Positions 1 through 6,100 of a stretch of 8,029 nucleotides of DNA are shown one piece after another. Source of the DNA: Chloroflexota bacterium (GTDB taxonomy: Bacteria > Chloroflexota > Dehalococcoidia > GIF9 > UBA5629); assembly GCA_020354105.1 (NCBI GenBank), contig CP070642.1, forward strand, positions 983,058 through 991,086, read 5' to 3'. Numbering within the stretch: the stretch's first letter is position 1; the number at the start of each line of letters is the position of its first letter. The notes under the pieces are model-generated. The model was given only the letters and a program-made list of their open reading frames with translations, did no database searches and was not told the origin of the DNA. The translations under genes and the position numbers were made by a program.

Positions 1-72
1 CATAGGTAATAGGCAGCTGGTCGTGCCTGCTATCAAGCTCAACACCACAAGGGCAATAAATGCTTTTTTCAT
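1..72 (-). CDS. N-terminus of an exported protein (signal peptide), cut by the window edge
   Basis: Reading leftward from an ATG at 72-70, the 24 visible codons start MKKAFIALVVLSLIAG and continue TTSCLLPM. This is a classic Sec signal peptide: two lysines, a hydrophobic core, then small residues. The Cys at residue 20 could be a lipidation site, but the residues before it (T-T-S) match the lipobox poorly because position -3 is Thr instead of Leu or Val. A strong ribosome site (AGGAAGG, 84-78) lies 5 nt upstream, and a good promoter lies further up (103-131), so the start is secure. The mature protein is outside the window and its function cannot be told. It is transcribed divergently from the hydrolase gene at 251. 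Confidence 0.75.
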   Translation of the reverse strand, partial: MKKAFIALVVLSLIAGTTSCLLPM

Positions 73-102
73 TAAGGCCTTCCTGAGATTGAAAGTGCGT
101 GA

Positions 103-131
103 ATTTTAGCACAGAGCTTTATTTGTGGCAA
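103..131 (-). promoter_or_regulatory. Sigma-70-type promoter for the leftward exported-protein gene
   Basis: On the minus strand, TTGCCA (131-126, 5 of 6 to TTGACA) is followed by a 17-bp spacer and TAAAAT (108-103, 5 of 6 to TATAAT). Transcription would start near 96, giving a leader of about 25 nt that contains the ribosome site. Seen by eye only; not tested against background. Confidence 0.6.
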
Positions 132-139
132 AAATGTGC

Positions 140-168
140 TTGATTATTATGGCTGGCTGGGTAATAAT
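140..168 (+). promoter_or_regulatory. Probable promoter for the MBL-fold hydrolase gene
   Basis: TTGATT (140-145, 4 of 6) and AATAAT (163-168, 5 of 6) are separated by 17 bp. The start would lie near 175, giving a 5' leader of about 75 nt. This is weaker than the opposing promoter whose -35 box lies only 8 bp to the left, so the two may compete for polymerase. Confidence 0.4.
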
Positions 169-250
169 GTGTGGTTGGTTATGCTAGGGTAGTAGACCGG
201 TGCCGCAGGTGCTCGGGCTCAGGGCAAATATGTAAGTCGGAGGCACAAAA

Positions 251-1024
251 ATGAAAATCCGGATTCTGGGTGCGCATAGTAGTGAGACCGAAGGGCAGCG
301 TATGGCATCCCTTCTTGTTGATGGCATTCTGGCTTTGGATGCTGGTGGGCTTACTTCTAGCCTCTCGCTGTTGGAGCAGCAGAAGGTGAGAGCGATTTTG
401 CTGACTCATCATCATTTCGACCATACCCGGGATTTGGTCACCCTGGGTGCTAATGGTGCTGTATTCCCGAATCCGGTAGATGTCTATGCCTTTAGTCACA
501 CTCTCGATATTGTTAACTCCTGCCTTCTTGATGGCAAGATGTACGCCGACTTTTCCAAATGGCCGTCTGAAGAGAAGCCTTTTCTGCGACTAAATGCTAT
601 TGAGCCATTTCAGAGACAGAACATTCAGGGCTATGATGTGTATCCTGTACCGTTACAGCATGCGGTGCCTTGCCTCGGATTTCAGGTAACATCTAAGGAT
701 GGTAAGAGCTTGTTCTATACTGGTGACACCGGCCCCGGGCTTAAAGAGTGCTGGCAGCAAGTGTCGCCTCAGTTGCTTATGATTGAGGTCTCCGGCATCA
801 ACAGGTCTCAGGATTTTCTCAGAAGTGTTGGACATCTGTCAGCCGGACTTCTAAAAGAGGAACTCATGCAATTCCGTCAAATAAAGGGGTATTTACCGCG
901 TATCATCGTCATCCACATTCCGCCCCCATTTCAGAAAGACGTCGAGCAGGAAGTTAAGGAGATAAGTCGGGAACTTGGAATCGACATAGATATTGGCTAT
1001 GAAGATATGGAAATCACCCTGTAG
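251..1024 (+). CDS. Metallo-beta-lactamase-fold hydrolase (RNase Z / class II PDE-like), 257 aa
   Basis: A soluble metal-dependent hydrolase with no signal peptide or membrane segment. The metal-binding HxHxDH motif is at residues 53-58 (THHHFDH). Further candidate ligands are H137 (LQHAVP), D159 (FYTGDTGPG) and the late H222 (VIHIPP). H195 in GHLSAG resembles the HLS/HLT element of class II cyclic-nucleotide phosphodiesterases. The order H-x-H-x-D-H, H, D, H is the full two-metal set, so the enzyme is probably active. The length suits a single-domain RNase Z or PDE1-like member, but the arm insertion and the DHxxG ending typical of true RNase Z are not evident (here DHTRD). The substrate is unknown; a phosphodiester is a family-based guess. 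The start is supported by CGGAGG at 238-243, 7 nt before the ATG. It appears monocistronic and faces trpB2 convergently. Confidence 0.85.
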   Translation: MKIRILGAHSSETEGQRMASLLVDGILALDAGGLTSSLSLLEQQKVRAILLTHHHFDHTRDLVTLGANGAVFPNPVDVYAFSHTLDIVNSCLLDGKMYADFSKWPSEEKPFLRLNAIEPFQRQNIQGYDVYPVPLQHAVPCLGFQVTSKDGKSLFYTGDTGPGLKECWQQVSPQLLMIEVSGINRSQDFLRSVGHLSAGLLKEELMQFRQIKGYLPRIIVIHIPPPFQKDVEQEVKEISRELGIDIDIGYEDMEITL

Positions 1025-1111
1025 GTTTCAGCCTAAATAGGCAAATCATATCTTGAGTTTAGATATTTGAATCTGTTTAGAGTTTGGCGCTTATAGTTTA
1101 CAGGTCTACAA

Positions 1112-1150
1112 TTCCCCCTCCCCTAGTGGAGTATTGGGGGGAAGGGGGAA
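1112..1150. repeat. Imperfect C/G-rich inverted repeat between convergent genes
   Basis: The left arm TTCCCCCTCCCC (1112-1123) is almost the complement of the right arm GGGGAAGGGGGAA (1138-1150), differing by one bulged base, with a 14-nt loop. It sits between the ends of the MBL gene and trpB2, where a two-way terminator would be expected. However, neither strand has a U-run after the stem, so it is not a standard intrinsic terminator. It may instead stall polymerase or protect mRNA 3' ends, or be one copy of a family-wide dispersed palindrome. The rest of 1025-1178 shows nothing else convincing. Confidence 0.6.
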
Positions 1151-1178
1151 CTGCAAATAACTTCTTTGCTCTTGAAAG

Positions 1179-2546
1179 CTATGCCTCTACGTAATCTACC
1201 TTGGGCAGTTGTGTCAGAGCCTCTTTCACCTTCGCCTCGGGATAGTCATAATCCTGTAGCTTGCCGGAGAGAAACTCATCATAAGCTGCCAGGTCGAAGT
1301 GACCGTGCCCGCTTAGTGCGATGAGTATGGTCTTGGACTCTCCAGACTTCTTACAATCCAGGGCCTCATCTATGGCTACTCTGATGCCGTGGTTTGGCTC
1401 TGGTGCTGGGATGATGCCCTCTGTGCGGGCGAATTGCACACCGGCCTCGAAAGTCGCTACCTGCGGGACTGCCTTAGCCTCGACGAATCCAAGTTTATGA
1501 AGGTGGCATATTATCGGTGCCATGCCGTGATAGCGGAGCCCGCCAGCGTGAATACCCGGTGGTATGAAAGTATGGCCTAGTGTGTACATCTTAGCGATTG
1601 GTGCCATACCAGCTACGTCACCGAAGTCCCAGGCATAAGGACCTTTGGTCACACTGGGACAGGCTGCCGGCTCAACGTTTATAATGCGCAGGTTTGGCTT
1701 TTTGCCCTCTATTTTGTCCTTGACGAACGGTAGGTACATGCCGGCGAAGTTGCTGCCGCCGCCGATACAGCCAACGATTATATCCGGGTAAATGCCTGCC
1801 TTCTCCATCTGCTTCTTGGCTTCCTGACCGATGATTGTCTGATGAAGCAGGACGGAGTTGATGACGCTTCCTATGGAGTAATATGTATCCTCACGGCCGA
1901 AAGCGTCCTCTATAGCTTCGCTGATAGCGATGCCCAGGCTGCCGGGCGAATTGGGGTCTTCAGCCAGAATCTTGCGACCTATTTCTGTATCCTGGCTGGG
2001 ACTGGGCACACATTTGGCTCCCCATGTTTCCATTAGGATGCGGCGGTACGGCTTCTGATTGTAGCTCACCTTGACCATATACACCTTACATTCCAGGCCG
2101 AAGAAGGCGCAGCCCATCGATAGAGCACTACCCCACTGGCCGGCGCCGGTCTCAGTAGCGAAGCGTTTTATGCCATCTTTCTTCGCATAGTAAGCTTGAG
2201 CCACGGCGGTGTTGAGCTTATGACTGCCAGCTGGACTTACTCCTTCGTACTTATAGAAGATTTTGGCTGGTGTATCCAACGCCTTTTCCAGTCGGTAAGC
2301 CCGGATTAACGGGGTCGGCCGCCATAGCTTATAGATATCCTGCACCTCTTCTGGTATCTCGATATTCTTCTCTTTGCTGAACTCCTGGTCTCTCATACCT
2401 GCGGGGAACAATGGGGGAGGCAGGATTGTGGGCTCCTTGGTGCCCGGATGCAATAATGGAGGCAATGGCTTAGGCAGATCGGGTAAGATGTTGTACCACG
2501 TTGTAGGCATTTCCTTTTCGGTTAAGATGATTTTGGTTTCTTTCAT
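1179..2546 (-). CDS. trpB: Tryptophan synthase beta chain, TrpB2 type, 455 aa
   Basis: A PLP enzyme joining L-serine and indole to make L-tryptophan in the cytoplasm. K110 in GSHKLNTA is the Schiff-base lysine. TETGAGQWG (131-139) carries the catalytic Glu at 132, GGGSNF (262-267) binds the PLP phosphate, and SGHGHFD (412-418) is the late cofactor-ring loop. The length (about 455 versus about 400 for TrpB1), the proline-rich N-terminus (residues 20-50) and the GLRYHGMAP segment mark the TrpB2 branch. In that branch enzymes often work without a tight TrpA complex and may salvage indole. No trpA or other trp gene lies in the window, which fits a stand-alone role. The start is set by AAGGAGG with the GGAGG core at 2555-2551, only 4 nt before the ATG. 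Expression is very likely controlled by the upstream tRNA-Trp T-box. It is intact, with no missing key residue. Confidence 0.93.
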   Translation of the reverse strand: MKETKIILTEKEMPTTWYNILPDLPKPLPPLLHPGTKEPTILPPPLFPAGMRDQEFSKEKNIEIPEEVQDIYKLWRPTPLIRAYRLEKALDTPAKIFYKYEGVSPAGSHKLNTAVAQAYYAKKDGIKRFATETGAGQWGSALSMGCAFFGLECKVYMVKVSYNQKPYRRILMETWGAKCVPSPSQDTEIGRKILAEDPNSPGSLGIAISEAIEDAFGREDTYYSIGSVINSVLLHQTIIGQEAKKQMEKAGIYPDIIVGCIGGGSNFAGMYLPFVKDKIEGKKPNLRIINVEPAACPSVTKGPYAWDFGDVAGMAPIAKMYTLGHTFIPPGIHAGGLRYHGMAPIICHLHKLGFVEAKAVPQVATFEAGVQFARTEGIIPAPEPNHGIRVAIDEALDCKKSGESKTILIALSGHGHFDLAAYDEFLSGKLQDYDYPEAKVKEALTQLPKVDYVEA

Positions 2547-2608
2547 TTTTCCTCCTTTTTAATTTTTTTAAACTGAGAAACGTGTTTGATCTTATTAAAC
2601 TTGTCCCC

Positions 2609-2623
2609 GGCCCTCCTAGGGCC
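2609..2623 (-). other. Short hairpin over the mini-ORF stop codon
   Basis: On the minus strand GGCCCT (2623-2618) pairs perfectly with AGGGCC (2614-2609) around the 3-nt loop AGG. The left arm starts inside the Trp codon of the nine-codon mini-ORF, and the TAG stop spans arm and loop. A ribosome paused on the Trp codon would keep the stem open. No U-run follows, so it is not an intrinsic terminator. I see no complementary CCUCC that would hide the trpB2 ribosome site, so any regulatory role is unproven. Confidence 0.45.
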
Positions 2624-2645
2624 ACATCCGAGATTTTTTTGCCAT
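2616..2645 (-). CDS. Putative nine-residue leader peptide with a Trp codon
   Basis: Downstream of the T-box terminator, the strong ribosome site AAAGGAGG (GGAGG core 2657-2653) stands 7 nt before an ATG. The ORF reads MAKKSRMWP and ends in TAG. The Trp codon UGG (2624-2622) is the eighth, followed by Pro and the stop, an arrangement seen in amino-acid-sensing leader peptides. A 6-bp hairpin begins within it. It precedes trpB2 by about 70 nt and would only be made when the T-box reads through. The analogy is Bacillus subtilis rtpA, where a tRNA-Trp T-box is followed by a Trp-containing leader peptide. One Trp codon in nine could be chance, but the ribosome site is unusually good. It could also be the relic start of a lost gene. 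Confidence 0.45.
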   Translation of the reverse strand: MAKKSRMWP

Positions 2646-2674
2646 GCCTTTACCTCCTTTGCGCGCTCCTTGTG

Positions 2675-2711
2675 AAAACAAGAAGCCTCTCGCCTAAGGG
2701 GCGAGAGGCTT
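2675..2711 (-). terminator. Intrinsic terminator of the T-box
   Basis: A perfect 12-bp stem, AAGCCTCTCGCC (2711-2700) with GGCGAGAGGCTT (2694-2683), has the 5-nt loop CCTTA and is followed by the T-rich tract CTTGTTTT. Its left arm and loop supply the bases needed by the competing antiterminator: UCGC at 2704-2701 and CCCUU at 2700-2696. It is therefore a conditional switch and not a gene-end terminator. Confidence 0.9.
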
Positions 2712-2940
2712 AATCTTCGCGGTGCCACCCTTGTTGGTCTTAGAGACCATCTCATTCAGGTACAGCTCCATTGCCAGAGCGATACCCCGGGCTATAATAA
2801 CGCTGCCCTCTGCGTCAAAGCCTACTCGTGTTAAATCACCCTTTCGGTTTGCAGCTCCCAGGTCCATTCAGCCTTTGCGCCAGCATCAGCTTTCACCTCT
2901 CCTGACTCTCTGTAGCCTCGCTTAAAAGCCTACTAGTCCT
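2683..2940 (-). promoter_or_regulatory. tRNA-Trp-specific T-box riboswitch controlling trpB2
   Basis: The minus-strand leader of trpB2 carries the T-box core GGGTGGCACCGCG (2730-2718). Upstream is a Stem I region with AGTA (2934-2931), an apical GGTGAAA (2897-2891) and, on its 3' side, GAA-TGG-ACC. The specifier is thus UGG (2866-2864), the Trp codon, followed by the usual purine. GGTCT-CTA-AGACC (2747-2735) forms a Stem III-like hairpin just before the core. In the ON state AAGGG (2732-2728) pairs with CCCUU (2700-2696) and GCGA (2720-2717) with UCGC (2704-2701). This leaves the canonical 7-nt bulge UGGCACC (2727-2721). UGGC pairs with a tRNA ending GCCA, fitting the G73 of tRNA-Trp. Uncharged tRNA-Trp should stabilise this form and allow trpB2 transcription; charged tRNA lets the terminator form. 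Confidence 0.93.
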
Positions 2941-2974
2941 GTTCACAGCCTTTGCTATATTCGATTAGGCATTC

Positions 2975-3002
2975 ATTTTATCACCTTTTTTCGACTTGTC
3001 AA
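2975..3002 (-). promoter_or_regulatory. Promoter of the T-box-trpB2 transcript
   Basis: A perfect TTGACA (3002-2997), a 16-bp spacer and TAAAAT (2980-2975, 5 of 6) sit on the minus strand. Transcription would begin near 2968, just ahead of Stem I of the T-box, leaving a leader of about 420 nt before the trpB2 ATG. The -35 box lies inside an 11-bp odd palindrome (2994-3004). Confidence 0.75.
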
Positions 3003-3016
3003 GTTTTGCATTAGTA

Positions 3017-3044
3017 TCATTGCGGGCTGAGCGAAGCAGTCTCA
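3017..3044. repeat. Degenerate copy of a dispersed palindromic repeat (ATTGCG...GAGCGAAGCA type)
   Basis: TCATTGCGGGCTG at 3017 followed by AGCGAAGCAGTCTCA to 3044 resembles the short intergenic repeat (CATTGCGAG ... GCGAAGCAATCTC) that I recall from many environmental bacterial genomes. ATTGC pairs with GCAGT apart from one G-T wobble. It lies between two divergent promoters and touches neither. There is only one copy here, so repeat status rests on recall, not on the window itself. Confidence 0.4.
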
Positions 3045-3059
3045 TGCTTTTTCTCTAAC

Positions 3060-3088
3060 TTGACATATTCAGTGGAACATAGTAGAAA
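3060..3088 (+). promoter_or_regulatory. Promoter of the multi-PAS histidine kinase gene
   Basis: A perfect TTGACA (3060-3065) is followed by a 17-bp spacer and TAGAAA (3083-3088, 4 of 6). The start would lie near 3095, giving a leader of about 60 nt to the ATG at 3154. It points away from the trpB2 promoter, the two -35 boxes being 57 bp apart. Confidence 0.55.
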
Positions 3089-3153
3089 TGAGGCAAGCAA
3101 TAACTTTTCGTAGTAACCCCAAGTAGCGCCAGTCCATTTTCAGGAGGTGGGAG

Positions 3154-6100
3154 ATGAAAGGCTTGGATAAGGACAAAGAGCAACTCGTTGATGAGATAGA
3201 ACAGTTGCGTCATCGTGTTGCCGAACTGGAAGCCTCTGAAGCCGAACGAAATAAGACAGAAGGTCAGTATCGTATGCTTATAGACAATGCGGCTGAGGCA
3301 ATTACCGTGCTTCAGGACGGCAGCATCAAGCTTGCTAATCCCAAGCTCACCGAGATTACAGGCTATACCATCGAAGAGCTAACCTCTGTACCTTTTGTGG
3401 ATCGCGTTCATCCAGATGACCGGGACATGGTGATTGACTACCGTGACCGAAGGTTAAAAGGGGATAATGTTCCACAGACTTATTCTTTAAGAATAATTGA
3501 CAAAGCGGGTAATATCAAGTGGTTGGAGAGGAAAGTTAACTTAGTTAACTGGGAGGGAAAACCTGCCGCTCTTATCTTGGATACCGACATCACCGAGCGC
3601 AAGCGGGTAGAGGAGGAACTGCAAGTCTCTGAAGCTAGATATCGGGCAGTGCTGGAGAACGCCAATGAAGTCATTGTCGTGGTTCAGGACAATATGTCCA
3701 AATACAGCAATCCTAAGGCTGCCGAGTTAACCGGTTATTCTCAGAAAGAGCTGACCTCCAGGCCTTTTATTGACTTTGTCCACCCAGACGACCATCAGAT
3801 AGCGGTGGAAAACTATTCCATGAGGATGAAAGGCGATTGGTCTACACCTGGGAAACCTGTCAGGATTTTAGGCAAAGATGGAAGTGTCAGATGGATGGAG
3901 TTCTCCGACTCTGAGATTACCTGGGAAGGGAGACCGGCTATTTTGTTTCTGGTAAGTGATGTCACCGAGTATAAGAATACAGAAGAAGCCTTGCGACAGA
4001 GCGAGTCGAGATATAGAGAGCTTGCCGAGAGCATCACCGATATCTTCTTCGCCATGGACGAAAAACTCAGGTATACGTACTGGAACAAAGCCAGCGAAAA
4101 CATTACCGGTATCCCGGCTAAGGAGGCATTGGGGAAGCGGATAACCGACATTTTCCCGGATGACGAAGCTACGGGTAAGGCTGTAAATATGTACCGAGCG
4201 GCATTGGCAACGAAAGATCCGCAGTATTTTACTAATAACTTTTCTATCGGTGATACAAATTTTGTTTTCGATATAAGCGTCTATCCCACATCTGATGGTG
4301 TGGCCGTTCATGCTAAGGATATCACAGGGCGCGTAAAGCTGGAGGATGCACTGGCAGAGAGCGAGCAATGGTACCGTTATTTATTCGATAATGCTCCTTT
4401 TGGAATCGGTTTTTCCTCGCTTGATGGAAAAGTGATAAATATGAATAAGGCTATGCAGACCATTACCGGGTATTTGTCTGAGGAGATAGCTAATATAAAT
4501 CTGGCTGATACCTACGTACATAAGGCAGATAGAGAGCAATTATTACGAAAAATCAGGCAACAAGGTGGTGTTGTTGACTACCCGGTGCAACTTAGGCGCA
4601 AAGATGGCACTGTTTACGATGCTCTTTTAAGTAGCAGGTTGATTAATATTGGGGACAAGGAATTCGTTCAAACGATATACCATGATATCACCGACCGCAA
4701 GCGAGCGGAGGATGCACTGAGAGAGAGCGAGGAACGATATCGCACTCTTGTAGAATTGTCACCTGAAGCCATTTTTGTGGCCAGTGAAGGCAAACATGTC
4801 TTTGTAAATAGTGCCGGAATGGAGTTATATGGTGCCTCTAGTCCTGACCAAATCATAGGGAAACCCATAATAGGCTTTATCCACCCGGACTATCGTGAAT
4901 TGGTAGCCAAGAGAATACAAGAGGCGATGGAATCAGGAATGACACTTCCTGCCGTGGAAGAAAAGTTTATCCGACTTGATGGCACGGAGATTGATGTTGA
5001 GGCGAGGGCAACTCCTTTAATCTTTCAGGGCAAGCCGGCGATACAAGCTGTCATTCGTAATATCTCTGAGCGCAAGCGAGCGGAGGAAGCACTAAGAGAG
5101 AGTGAGGAAAGGTTCAGGACATTCTTTGAAGATGCTCCTACATACTGCTATATAGTTTCGCCCGAAGGCAAAATTATGGATGTGAACAGATTAGCCTTGG
5201 CGGTGCTTGGTTATTCAGAAGAGGAGCTCGTCGGAAAACCAATTATTGACACCATCTATGAACCTGGCTCTCGCCAAAAGACTAGAAGATTATTCGAGAA
5301 ATGGCAGGAGACTGGGAAGCTCGAAAACGAGGAACTGAAAATAACCACTAAAGAAGGCACTGAAAGGACCGTCCTGTTAAGTGCTGCTGCTGTCAGGGAC
5401 ACTGATGGAAAAATACTTTATTCCGTTTCGATGCAGCGGGACATCACCGAGCGCAAGCAGGCTGAGGAATCTCTAATCCTCTCAGAGCAAAACTTCAGAG
5501 ACTCAATAGAAAGGTCGCCTCTGGGCGTACGCATTGTCAGCGAGGGTGGAAAGACTCTTTATGCCAATCGGGCTCTACTGGCTATCTACGGCTACACTAG
5601 CCTTGAGGAACTGGCGTCTATACCTACCAAACAGCGTTACACTACTGCGAGCTATGCTGAGCACAGGAAGAGGGTAGAGAAGCGAAAACGAGGGGAGCAT
5701 GTACCACCAAATTACGAGATTAGCATTGTGCGCAAAGATGGCCAAATTCGACATCTAGCAGTTTCCCGTGGAGAAGTCGTCTGGAATGGTGAAAAGCAAT
5801 TCCAGGTGTTGTATCAGGACGTGACCGAGCGTAAGCAAGCTGAGCAGGAATACCAGACTATTATCCAGACTGCTATGGATGGTTTTTGGCTAGCAGATAT
5901 GCAGGGGCAACTTTTGGATGTGAACGAAGCTTATTGTGATTTAATCGGTTACAGCCGTGACGAGCTTCTTAATATGTCGATTCCGGATGTAGAGGCGGTA
6001 GAGAAACCAGAGGAGACAGCTGAACACATCCGAAAGATAGGGGAGTTCGGCCTTGACCGCTTTGAGACCCGTCATCGACGCAAGGATGGCGAGCTTGTCG

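Noticed and set aside
179..499. 106-aa minus-strand ORF
   Set aside because: It is antisense to the MBL-fold gene and its promoter region, with no ribosome site and no coding character.
1031..1066. Two small hairpins (GCCT-AAAT-AGGC and ATATCT...AGATAT) after the MBL gene
   Set aside because: Stems of 4 and 6 bp without a T-tract are too weak to call a terminator.
1389..2036. Plus-strand ORFs of 63 and 64 aa
   Set aside because: They are shadows of trpB2 on the opposite strand.
2543..2755. 70-aa minus-strand ORF upstream of trpB2
   Set aside because: It overlaps the T-box core and terminator, has no ribosome site, is a basic low-complexity translation, and is explained by the RNA structures.
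2722..2925. 67-aa plus-strand ORF
   Set aside because: It is antisense to the T-box leader and has no ribosome site or recognisable protein features.
3868..4368. 166-aa and overlapping 112-aa minus-strand ORFs
   Set aside because: They lie wholly inside the PAS kinase gene in antisense; the plus-strand frame has clear PAS motifs and these do not resemble any protein.
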